Of a DNA stretch of 64,000 nt, positions 1 to 12,600 are shown in pieces. Location: positions 9,672,779-9,736,778 of the forward strand of contig NC_049983.1 of NCBI RefSeq assembly GCF_000003815.2. Direction: 5' to 3'. Below the pieces are notes generated by a model. It was not told where the DNA came from. It did no database searches and was given only the letters and a program-made list of their open reading frames with translations. A program made the translations under genes and the position numbers. This DNA is from Branchiostoma floridae. Taxonomy: Eukaryota > Chordata > Leptocardii > Amphioxiformes > Branchiostomatidae. Every line of letters begins with the position of its first letter. The first letter of the stretch is position 1.

Positions 1-237
1 GTAATCGATTTATAGTAACAGATGCTCGACTAGACAGTTTGTTTTTGAGAGAAGTCACATGTACGTTTATGGTAACTTGACTCGAAAAGTGCGTAATCAC
101 GAAGCCCACAGAAATCGATTGTCAGTGCAGTGTGTTCTTCTAATTCTATGTCGTCACAATAGACGTGCCCCCAGCTGTGCCGGAACAAGTTTGCATAAAT
201 TATGTTGATTAGGTAAACAGGTGGCCAGCATGGCAAG
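1..237 (+). other. 5' flank / 5' UTR of TBC1D30
   Basis: Upstream of the first start codon. It contains an in-frame stop (TAA 214-216) and an out-of-frame ATG at 230-232 just before the main ATG. No TATA box or clear transcription start could be placed. The gene promoter may lie outside the window. Confidence 0.5.
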
Positions 238-682
238 ATGGCGGACCCTCCAAACTCCGAGTTCTCGACAACAGACATGGAAGAAGACGAGGACAGCGAC
301 TTGGAGGAAGGTTTGCAGGAGTTGCCGCTGCGGAGGAGGGAGAGTGCGCGGTCCTACAACAGTTCGGGGTCCGATTGGAGCCTGAGCACGGTCCGGAGTA
401 ACTTCGGGGAATGGCTTCTGCGGGAGGAAAGTGACGACAGAGGGGGAGGGCTGCGGGGGTTGCTAGACCAGGACCGCCCGTCCCTGATCGACGGGCTGCT
501 ATGCGAGCTGTACGATCGGGTCCCGTACGGGCTGGGACGGGACAGTCTGGACAGCGACACGTACACGGAGTACTCGTCCACGTCCGAGGTGCACTGTGCC
601 GGGACACGCTCCGAACAGGAGTTAGAGCCCTCCCACCTCACGTACACGTCACGGGTGCAGAGTGCTTGTCTACGAGAAAAGG
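238..682 (+). CDS. TBC1D30: TBC1D30 exon 1 (N-terminus)
   Basis: Starts ATG GCG GAC and ends before GTTAGT, phase 1 out. Encodes 148 residues: an acidic stretch (MEEDEDSDLEEG), a Ser-rich part, LIDGLLCELYDRV (the vertebrate proteins have a similar SGLLNELY motif) and RDSLDSDTYTE. The reading frame runs only two codons past the donor. GC-rich compared with the introns. Confidence 0.93.
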
Positions 683-3600
683 GTTAGTAGTAGTAACGTT
701 ACTATGTCTTCTACAAACATGTTTCAGCGCTGTATACTTTCTGTTACACTTCAAAATACAACGCATTAGAGCGTGTTGGTTTTACAACAACTGTTCTGTG
801 TTGGTATGGTTAACAAGAGAGGTCGACAACTTGCAAAACTTATCGCAATAAAATCGACCACAAATTCCGATACGGAACAAGTCCCGTGGCCAGCTACCCT
901 AGTATCAGAAATAGCCACATTTCCCCATTTGCAAATCCTGTCAAACTAGCTTAAAACACCATTAAATGTTTGGATCCAAGCGGTCAGAAAAGGGCGTCTG
1001 TGTATTATACACCTGTAGGAGTGAAAGTTAAACAGTCATCACGGCGCTATGTTTGTCCTACCATTCACAACTTTTCAATCAACCGCAAAAATGTTACAAC
1101 AGCGTTTAAGAAATGATATCCTTGTGTTTAACATTGGCAAGGAGACAGTCTACCATCCAGTGTTTCATGTTTTAAAGTGCTAAACTTGATTGTAGCTCCA
1201 GAATCGTTTAAAATCACAGTTTTATGCATGGCTGCACAATTTAATTGCGTGTGATTAATACCTATCCGGGTCGCGTTATTGTGATATCATCTATCTTACA
1301 AACGATGAATAGACTTAACTGTCTGTCTGGTCACACTTAATAAATAAACACCAACTTTTTAGAAAAAGTAAATGGAAATCATGAAAAATTGTTCCCACTT
1401 TGCAAATTTGTGACCCCATGTTATTGTAGCTTTTGTAATATGAAACGTTTTGACCAACCAATGTAGAGAAGAATTAAGTGTGTCTAAACGACACCAAATA
1501 GTTACCTCTCCTTAATGGTTACCTTGTCCTTTTGTTGTCTATTCTGTATACATGAGGTAGTTTTAAATGAAGTCCAAAATTAATAGTCTGTGAACTAAGA
1601 AATAATTTTGTGTGCCCTTAAACACCCTTACGTTCCATATGGCACTGCATTTAGACTGGTACACTAATAGTGGTAAAAGTTAGTTAATCTATACCACATA
1701 TACATGATGTTAGCCACTGTAGGAATATTCTCAATGTTACTATTATGAAACTGTATACATCCGTACATGGGAAACGTAGATAAAACCATGCCATGTTGGA
1801 TTGGGTCGGCACTCCCTAGATGTCAGTAAGTAAAATATTATAGAGATGTGACACATGTGTTTGGCATAGGTAAATATTTATTTTGTTCTAAAAAAAAGTA
1901 CATGTAGTCATGATGGAAAGGTCAAGTAACATGATACAAGTACCCACCTAGTATAATATCCTGTTCATGGGGGTACAACTGCCTTTGATATTAAGGGCAA
2001 AATTCCAACAGAGGTTATATATAACCTTCTTGAGTGTATTGATGTTGACAATATGAAATATATGTGAAAAGTAAGAATTAAGACTCTGTCAAAATTCACT
2101 GGAGAAAAAGCCCTAGCATCCTAGAACAATGATTCAAGCAATGAAATTGGGGCAAAAATACTAGTATTGTTTGGGAGAGCAAATTAGAGTATTTGGGGCC
2201 AAAAAAATGGCACATTAAAAGATTATTATAGGTTGGTCATTTATGGTCATTTAGGAGTCATACATCTCTTAAAAAGGTTACATAAAAGGTAAAAAGACTG
2301 AGTCTTCAAAACAATTTCTTCAAAAGTCAATTTCTTCTGAAAACAAAAGTCCAAGCCATCATAACAAAGTATTGTTAATTGCCTTAAGTATTTCATTATT
2401 CATCCAAAGCAAACTGTGTCTGCAGTCAAAGTGTACCAATGGCAAATACAGACACCGTTAATTGCAACGACATGTTTTATGACTATTGGCAATTCAGGCA
2501 TGTATGTTATATTACACTTAGAGGGTAACCATGTACAAGTCTATGGCTGGCTGAGAATGGCAACCATTTTTGGGGTTGGGCAAGACTTGTAAATTTTTCA
2601 ACAGACTTAAACCTGCTAAATAAACATCCTGTAGCTTTTCTTGTAGGTGGTTGTTATAAGGGATCGGCTTAAAATGCTGCTCATTCTCATCTAAGTGTAC
2701 TTTCCATGAATGTATACTGAAAATAATAATTCTTTTAACTTTTACATGAGATTATAATTTTACAGGCATTGCTTCTCTTCTGAGGACAATTATATATTTT
2801 TAAAGGTTATAAGATAATGAAAAGAAAATAATGAAATTCATTTCTGAAACTTCTTTTGCAAACATACTTACCTTGACATCATGTGATAAATCCATGACAG
2901 TCACTGAATAACAAGGATCTTTGTACATAACAGTTTGTTTTACTGAATGGATGTTTTGGTGACCATCTGTCACCTTCCTCAGGATATAATTCTGACGCTT
3001 TTTAAAATCCTCATGTGAACTAGATGTAAGTCTGACTGTAGAAACTTTTTGTTTTCTTGGCCCGACAAGCCCCCAAACAATATAGTGTGTTCATTTTACA
3101 AATGGTGCAAAATCTGGTCCACCAATTTCAGGTCCGTTTTCCTTTTCCCATTTATGAAGAAAAAAACGGTTTTGTACTGGTAAGATGTACTGGTCCCCAC
3201 CCCTAATGGCGTCCCCAACCAATGTTACCAATTTTGAGAAAGAATCTCTAGATTTTAGGAAAGAATCTCCAGATTTTCCCCCCAAAAACTCCAGATTTTT
3301 CGATTCTAATCTCCAGATTTTTTTTAAATCTCAAAATTTTCCCAAAAAATCTCCAGATTTCTTCCAAACATCTAAAAAAAAATCTCCAGATTTTTTAATT
3401 TTCAACACATTAGATGAGCCCTGCTGGAAGTCATTAAGATCCGTAGAGTATCATGGAAGCTTTCCACAAAGTATTAACTTTGTAAGTATTACCTGTAATT
3501 TAGGGTTAGAAATATTTGTCCAAATTTCAGTATTGTCCAAAATTAATCTGTAGGCTGTTTGTAATTTTCTGTCAATTGTTCATCCCCATCCTATTCCAGA

Positions 3601-6600
3601 AGTGTTTAGTGTTGATTTTTTAATTGGTCCAAAAATATGGTCCACTGATTTTTTCAGGTCCATTTTTTTTCCTGACCAGTCCAGGAAGAAAAAATGGTTT
3701 TGGACTGTATCAATGTACCCACCCCTAATCACAGCCCCAACCAATGTAATAATCTCTGAATTGTTCATCCCTATATCCTATTCCAGAAGTGAAGGAGCTG
3801 CGTCAGATGGTTGAGGAGCTGAGCAGGCGGACCAACATGATCTCCCAGAAACTGGTCCGTCAGCTGAAGAGGCGGGACCGCAGGAAGAGCAAACTGCAGA
3901 AGAACTGCGACATCCTGACGGCCATCCTACAGGCTGTGTCTGAAAAGAGAAGTAAGTAACAATGATTGAAAAAACATGTCTCGCATAATTGTGTGTGGCT
4001 TCCTAAACTGCATAAGGTAAACATAGAATTTTTCCATTGCTACAGGACTTAGAATACAACACAGGGTATTCCGTATCACCTTAGGCACAGCCCAACAGCG
4101 ATAAGGAACAACCCATGTTGTATTTTGTTTATATCATGTTAAACTCAAGTTTATCGCAAAAACAGAGCAAAAGACTGGACATTAATGCACGTAACGTCAA
4201 TAAATTCATTCATCAATTTTTGAGCCAAAGAACTGACACCATGCCAGTTGGGCTTGAGAACAGTTATTCAAATGTCAAGTGGCACACACAAGCCAGTTCA
4301 AATTGTTTAAATTGACCTATGGAGCCTTGAGCCGTACTGTAAAATATGGTCTAGTCAGAACATTGATATCGAACGTAGATATGGCCTGGGTATGATATAA
4401 ACACTTATAACCTGAGCACCATCCTCCATAGTAACCACAAGCTGGCTCAATCTTTTTGCTAATGCTTACAAAGGATTAGCTTGGTTTGAGCAAGCAAAAC
4501 GATTGAGCCAGCAGTTACTACAGAGGATTGGTACCCAGGCTTGTAACACAAAATTGCACAGAGACTCCCAAAATGCCTGTGAGAGATCTTGTAGTTTTTG
4601 TTGTTGTTGTTACTGCTTCAATGAGCTTGCTCAGTGCAAGCCAAGAGACCACTTCGATCTAAGGCATTGAACGGATACAGTGTACACTAGGACCGGGACA
4701 GCATCTCACTCCCTGAGTCACGGTCTACCTAACAAGTATTGGCCTAACACTGGAAAGCTTGAGATCCAATCTTGTAGTGACAGTAACTAGAGCAAGCACA
4801 AGCTGAAAAAGTATTGATCATCAGGATAAACAAGCAAACCAAATGACTGACACCACTGGATGTACAATTAAGGGTACTCATAACAGTAAAAGAAAAGGGG
4901 CATTGGATGGGGGGGGGGTACCTTCTTATGATTAGTGGGGGAATGGACTTTGGGATGTGCAAGAGGATTGCAGTGACAAGCAAGTGGAAGAACTTTAAAG
5001 GCTGGGTCAAGAAAGAGAAGATGAAATTTTTTTGTGCTATGCAAGTTGAAATATGGAGCCCCTAGGAATGTCCACCATACCACATCACATCCCACTGTTG
5101 ACTTAAAGGGGACTTAAAGGTGCCGAAATGTCCTGTGCCTTTTACATGTACGTCTGTCAGTACACAATTTACACCACAACACTGTTGCTATACTGTTGAA
5201 AAGTACCATGATCCTAGCAAATCCTCCATGACTTAGGGACCAGCTTTAGTGGATTTCAGGGATTATGTGTCAGCAGTGTTGGATTTCTGACCTACTCTGC
5301 CATATAGCACCTGTGGTGCTGAGTGTAAAGAGCTTTACAAAACGCAGACACTTTGTACCTGATATTTATGTGTCATTATTGTAAATGCAACAGACAGGCA
5401 GCCACACGCATGCCACGGGTATTCAACTCAAACCAGGTAAACCAGTACAATGTGGCTGTATGATGAGGTGACAAACGGTTTCCAAATCCAGACATGAAGC
5501 TGGATTATTGCCAGGTAGTCTGGTAATGTTTCCCTAGCTCTGATTATTTTTGAATGCCTTGCACCATTAAAGCTCATTAATCTTACACACAAAATTTTTA
5601 GAAAGGTATAACTACAGATACACAATGTACGGAATGTTTGGAAGTAGATGCTGTTGAGCTTGATATGAAAATATGGCTTGATAAGAAGGTTTAGCAGGGT
5701 TCGAAATACTTTTTTCTGCATACACAATGTACCTGCACTGGTGCAGGTAATACTGAATTTAATTACCTACACCAGACAAATTTTACCTGCACCTGGTGAC
5801 TCTAAATTTAGGAAGTACAATGTATGGATCAAGACTAAAATTGTTCAGGAACCATTGCTATTTTTTCTTTTATAGTCTTTATAGGTGGTAACAGTCAATG
5901 CAGCTAATAATAATCCACATACACCTATATCATATGACATTTATGTATAAAACCCAGTACATGAACCAGTGCAGGTTAGGTGCAGGTAGACATCAGAAAT
6001 ACCTGCACAGCTCCAATTTTACCTGCACATATGCAGGTGGTATTTCGAGCCCTGTTTAGGTTTATAAGCCTATAGCTACACATTGATCCAAGGTACACAT
6101 GTACATCTGATATGTGTCACCCTGCATGCTTAGGTCATAAAAGGTTGTAACTGTTACTTTTCAGCCTTAGGGCAAGGTATCAGTAGGTGCTTAGCTACAG
6201 TAACATTTGATGTTTGCCACAGTTTCTTGTGAATGATTATACAAAACTTATGAATGTACATTTCAATATTATAGTACTTCTCTTAAGGAGGGTGGTGGGA
6301 CAAGCATTTTGAAACAAATATTCTGTCATGTCATGTCTTGTCAGAGCTTTTACTATGCAATTTTCCAGTCACCACATCTACAATTGAGACATATAATTAA
6401 AGCTTACTATGCGGAAGACCCCTTTGTTGTATTACTGTGGATTAAAGCTCTTTAGTGCAATAGCTGGGGGGAAGCAAAAACATTATCTACCTCCATTATA
6501 TGAAAACCTTTGTACTCACTCATCAATGATTGAATTCATAAATGTTGTAAGAAAAAATTATTGGCAGTAAAGAGATGGTGCACCAACATTTAAATAAATG

Positions 6601-9600
6601 AAAGATCTTGATTGCATATTTTATTCTCTTGCAATGTAAGTAGAACCTGTTATTGTAATGATGCTGATTAGTAGTGCAATTACAGTCATGATACAATTTA
6701 TACTAGTATGTACAATAACAAAATATATACTTTGTGTAGTATTTATTCAGTTTTGACGACTTCTCGCTTCTGAAAACAGCTGTAAAAGTACTGCCAGATT
6801 GAACTAGCATGATACATGTTCTACATTTTGTATCTTGCTGCATGAGGAGTATGAATTTTTCTATGCTATCATAATTTCAACAACATGAGAACATTGTTTG
6901 TAGGTTTGATCAGGGAACTGAGATAAGGATATGTTGCGCCACTACTGTTGAAGGCATAAATACCAAAATGAGGAAGTGTAGTTCTGGGCTGTGAATGCAG
7001 TGCCATATCCTGTTTATACAGGACACAATGTTGATACTAAAATCTGGTGCAGCTGTAACTCACATTGTCTATCAGTATGATTTATGGACTTTTTGACACT
7101 TGTCTGATCATATGCATGACAGACACTTGACTCCTTTATCTAAAAACAAGTAGTAGTCAGAGTGATATATGTGTTTAGGAAAACAAGATTATGCAGTTGC
7201 TTATACATTACATGTACCTGCTGTAACACCAAGACCAACCTTCATTCAATTTGATATGCCAGTACACAGCATTTTCTAAGTACATAGCATAGTGTGAAAT
7301 ATTGTTGCCAAAACAAAAGTCTCCGATGTTAAAATCATGATATACATGTATGCTGATGACTTCAAAGCTATAGTTTCCATGTATGGCATTGAAAGTGAAC
7401 TTTATGTGGGTGGTTCATTGATTGTGCTTGTCTGCTACAAGTACTGGAGTTACGTAATGACTTTGATTTACAACACTGTCCCACAGTTTATGGTAGACAA
7501 ACGCTTGCCAGAACATTCGAATGGTTGTTGGTATCTTGACTTTACACACAGGTCCCAAATAGTTTTACTGAACTCATATTGTACATATTAAACAAAATGT
7601 AATTTTACAAAGAACAATGTTATGATTGAGACATTGAACTTAATGTACACCACTAGATATACATACATTGTAGTAGGGTGTGTCATGAGTTTCATAATAT
7701 GGATTTAGGTAACCCGAGTTCAATTTAAATGGGAGTTTTGAGCTACTTCATTGTTTACACCCAATGTGTCCATTGTAAGTGTGGTTTCACACAGTCTTAC
7801 TATAATTGAATTGCCTAAGGCTCCACTGTCTAAACTGTCTATATGAAGGACGCTTGGCATTTTGCCAATGTTCATTCATCATTATGTTGCTGCATGGAGA
7901 GAGTATTGTTTGGCCGAACAGGTTTTTCAAGAAACAACATTGGCTGCATGCATTTGTAACTGTACCAAAATAGTAGGGAAAGATGGGGTCCATAGGGCAT
8001 TTGTAGGACTCAAAACCTGTCGGTGGATGGCCGCTTTCCGTAGACTCTTATCAGCGTAAGGCAGGAACGGAAATGTTGAGATGTTTATGTTGCTAAATTA
8101 GTTATATGTGTATGTTACTATGTGTAACGGGTATTCTATATTTTTAATCGAATTCGTCAACGGTAATGAAGATTTGTACTAGACGTGGGCAACGTCTGTT
8201 TCTTTTATGGTCAAGGAATATTCTGGGAATTGACAAAAAGAATGATAAAGTTATGTAAACAGTAAGCCTAGTAGTTTACCAAGAATGTTAATGTTGATTT
8301 ACTTTACTGCTTAACATAGGTGCAGGTATGTGATGTTAGTATAGCAAAGTTACAACGATCCTTATGTGTTGTTGGGTTGCACGCTGCTAGTGCGTGATTT
8401 GGAATCGCACGGGTTTGGGGGATTTCATCAAATCGCAGACGGTGTGTTTAGATCTCCGGTTTGTCATGTTTATGGATGGTTTTAAGATCGATAGGCAACT
8501 TATAGCATGGCATTGAGAGATAATGGCAACAGGATGGTACCAACACGGTAGTTGACACAGATAGGACATCGTCATTGCAGCTGTTAGAACGTCCGCCTTT
8601 TCCCATGACTGCTTCTGCTCAAAAGTCTCAGACAATGTCCGATTATACAGTCTACAGTAATTTGGGACGGTCCCTACTTGACTCCCCTTCAAACTTTTTT
8701 TTAAAAATTACTGTTTCTTATTTCAGTTTGTTCCTTTTTACGTGCCGGAGTTTGATAAGAAGGAAAAATGTAGTAAGAAAACCGTAACCTCGAAAAAAGA
8801 AAAGAAAGAAGGAAAAGAAAACAACCAGAAGGAGCGAGTGTATACGTACAACGTTGGCTAGGACGTTTCAAAGGACCGGCAATTTGGTCTGAAAATAATG
8901 ATAATAATAAATTAATATGTTAAGTGTATTGAACACAGCACTTTTGAGTTTTCGGGCCTATATATCAACAGCGCCGTAACGTATAAAATGAGCTTATCAT
9001 GTAGCAAATCGCATTATATTTCCGAATGACTAACTTTGCAGGAATGTTTCCTTGAAGAATAGCTACAAGGTCAGGCGTTGTCCACCATGTGCTAATGCAC
9101 AGAGACACGATACGGAGGTATCCAACGTCAACACGAGTCGGAGTCATGTATTCACATCAACGTTGATGCCAGTTTTGCCCCTATACATCGCGTGCTTTGA
9201 CCCGTTGGAACTGGTAACCACTTGCCAATATTCAAAACACCCCTATCCCCCATGCGTACCGGACGGTAAGTACCGGATCAAAAGAAAGGCAGCACTCTAT
9301 CTTGTGAACTGTAAGATCGTGTACTCATGCACGGGCAGGCTAAACAAATAACTAGTACTGCCCTCCAGTTCTCTTTACTATTACGAACGGGTAGTTGTAG
9401 TAGGTACATGCACATGTAGGCCTTCCACTCTATGATAAGGCAGATGGCAGAGGATTGGGATCATTACCGAAACTGGCTGAATATGCATTAACATTATCAA
9501 CAACCCCTTCATCAACTTCCCTTTCCTTTTATAATATTATAATAGAAAATTATCACAGTATAAGTGCGAGCTCTGACATTTTCGGCACTTCTACGCCCGG

Positions 9601-12600
9601 TGTTCTCTCGGTCATTGGGTGATATTTAGGCTCGGATCGGCCGATGGTCGCAGGTCAACGAGCCACGTTGAATGATAGATTTTCAAGTTGAAAATACGCG
9701 CGACCCTCTGAACGGGCGACTTCCTGACGACCAGCAAGTGCAGCCGAAGCTGGTCGAGTGTGTGACAGGTGTTTAGTAGAGCATGGAAGTTCTCGAACAA
9801 GTTTGTTTGGGCGGATAAAATGGTTGCTAAGCAGCTTTCTATGGCGGGTATATACTAGTAGGTGACACAAATATAGATCGTGGCCCAATAAATACGCTGG
9901 GAATGACGTCATGGGTCATCGTTTGGACTGGGAAGCTAGTGAATGTGAGCAACCTAAACGGATCCAGCAAATGTATGCTGTGCTGTTGGACAATGTCACG
10001 CCTTTATCTTAGTTGAATACAGCACGTGCAGTGGAAGTTAAAGTTTACGGCGTAACATTTGAAGTGTAAGGACCAGGTCCCTCCACATATGGGGGTCTTG
10101 GTCCATCTGTAAGATGACAATAAAGACGACCGACCATCGTGCCCAGTCAGTTCTGGAGTGTAAAGCAACGTGTCTGGACCTCTCAGAGTTATCTCTCTAA
10201 CTTATCCTAGCTAGCTAGCTCGGTCACTCGCGACATTTGGTGGCAGCGGTGTTTTTTTGCCACAGAAGTATGATCCCCTGGACGTCCCGAAGCTGAAATG
10301 TGTTTGAGGTTGATGTTGTATGGTATTTTTTTCAATCAAGTTCACTCATTGTTTCATTGGCAATGTAAAACTAGTAGGCATATTATGTTTTAAAGGGACC
10401 CAGAGCATTGAACACCCACGAGTGTACTTGCATTGGTGCAAACGCAGCTTCGCGATCGCATCCTCATGTACAAACGTGCAGGTAGGAATGTCGTGCGACA
10501 CTTGCTTTGATTTTACTTTCTCCGTGTCGGTCCACGTTGTTTAATGTTCATCGAAGTATCTGTGACTCAAGTAGTTGTCATTTGGGGCCATTTCTTTTAC
10601 GCGAGGCAATCGAAAAGCAAACATTGCAATAGTATTCAGCAATCGTTGACAAGATATCAATGAAATACAACTATGTATAGAGAATTTTGTCATGCGAAGC
10701 TAGCAGTGTTTCTAGCGTGGCATGTAGGGCATCGTTGTGTGGCTGGGAGCCTGTACAGACAGTTACCTATGTAAAGAAAACACCTGGAACTCAACAAGTG
10801 CAATGGTGTGTGGTGGATCGTATCCCGAAAACGTGACGATCGGCTTTCGCGAATAGGCATGCAAAGTCATGGGCACTGCCGGTGTTACATTGCTGTGCTG
10901 GGCATTCCGTATCACAGGCACTTTCTCTTCTTTACCAAAGACTTATTGAAGATAAAAAAAACTAAGACTTTAAGCGCATCTGAGAGTTGGTATTTGCTTG
11001 TATGAATAGAGGTGGTACTTTTTAGTCATGGCAATGTTTTGGAAATATCACGATCTTCGTGTCTTTCATACCTTTTAACAAAGACGGGAGGCAGCATGGT
11101 AATCCTTGCACGTTTTCGGAGCTTGTACAAGTGGACCGCAAGACTAGCGCTGAAACAATAGAACCATTCACTGCAATAGCCCGCACAGGTTCACACAAGT
11201 GGAGTGTATTTTGGTAAACCTCCCGTCACCCAAGAAACAAGGTGTTCTAGAATGCCGGTACACCCCCACGAAGACAATGTGGGGCGTGTGATCTACCGCG
11301 TAACAGAACTGTTTATCTGAAATATTCGCATGCAGTGTTGACAGACCGTGGAAGGAAATGGTGTGTGGCAGACGTAACTGTAAACTGGCTGAAGCATATT
11401 TTATGGATCGTCGATGGCATGCACTATGGCTCTCACCAAGGGCATTGAACGACATAATGAAAAATTGCCTTCGGAATAAATTGCAAAACAAACAGTGATA
11501 AATGGCAAAATGACGCTTATTGTCTTATAATGTTGGGCTAAACGTCGGATCGTACTACTGCTGTGGCATGATATGAATCTTACAAAGCCTGGTGGTTAGA
11601 AAATGTGTTGGTGCTCAGAAGCTGAAGTTGTACTTCAGAAACAGTTTACCAGGTGGCGCCTCACATCTCCGACGCCCGTTTGTCCACTTCCATCCAACCT
11701 CCTAAGTCTTGATAGATGTTGCCGTTTGCCCTAAAGTAAGAGATGTAAATTGCACAACAATAGCGCGACAACAATTTGGGGACCCGTTCCAGAATATTTT
11801 GTCTTGGATATCCTTTGTAATGATTGTGATGCTCAAATGAATGCGGTTTGATTCGAAAGACCGACACGCTTGCCTTGGAGTGTACATGTGTATCTGGTAA
11901 CCACCAGGCGTCGCTTCTTCTCTATGTTAAGGTCATCCGAAATGATGTCGCAATCGACTTCGTAACAATACGTTCTAATCACATTGCCAGCCGTTCATAC
12001 TGCAAAAAGCTATCATTTCTTGTGACTACCGCTTGTCTTTGCAATATCAAGCAACTGGATGTTGGCAAAAATATATGATATATCGTTTTGCTATTTGTAT
12101 TTTTATGACATGTATCCGAAACATTGGAAGTTCTACATGTATATTAGGGAATGGACAGGTGTTGGTTTCCCAATAAGAAAGACTTTTACTAGATACATGT
12201 AGAAGACGATGATAAGGGGTTAATCTTGTCTTAAAAGAAAACCTCCGTCCGTCCTAAGAAATTACGCTAGCGCTCTTAAAAGCACTTCAGTGCGGCCACT
12301 GCTGTGTTGACCGTTCCAGCTCTATTTTAGTGCCGGCGCGTCGCCGTACGTTTGCGTAGAAACTCCTGACGTGACGTGATGTGCGTAGGCGGAATTCTGA
12401 GCGAACAAGCGGCCACTAATGGAACAGCCTGACAGGGTAGCTATGAAAACCTCATGGGCGACAGTCTCTGACGTCATGTTACGTAAAAGTCGGTCTACAC
12501 AGCTAGCTACTTCGATTGCCATCGATTTTGGTTAACTCCATTAGAGTCAGGGGAAGTTATTAAATTTTACGGCTTCCTATCTAACATTTGGAAGACATTC

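Noticed and set aside
209..647. Minus-strand frames over exon 1
   Set aside because: Shadows of the GC-rich coding exon; no family resemblance and no splice context.
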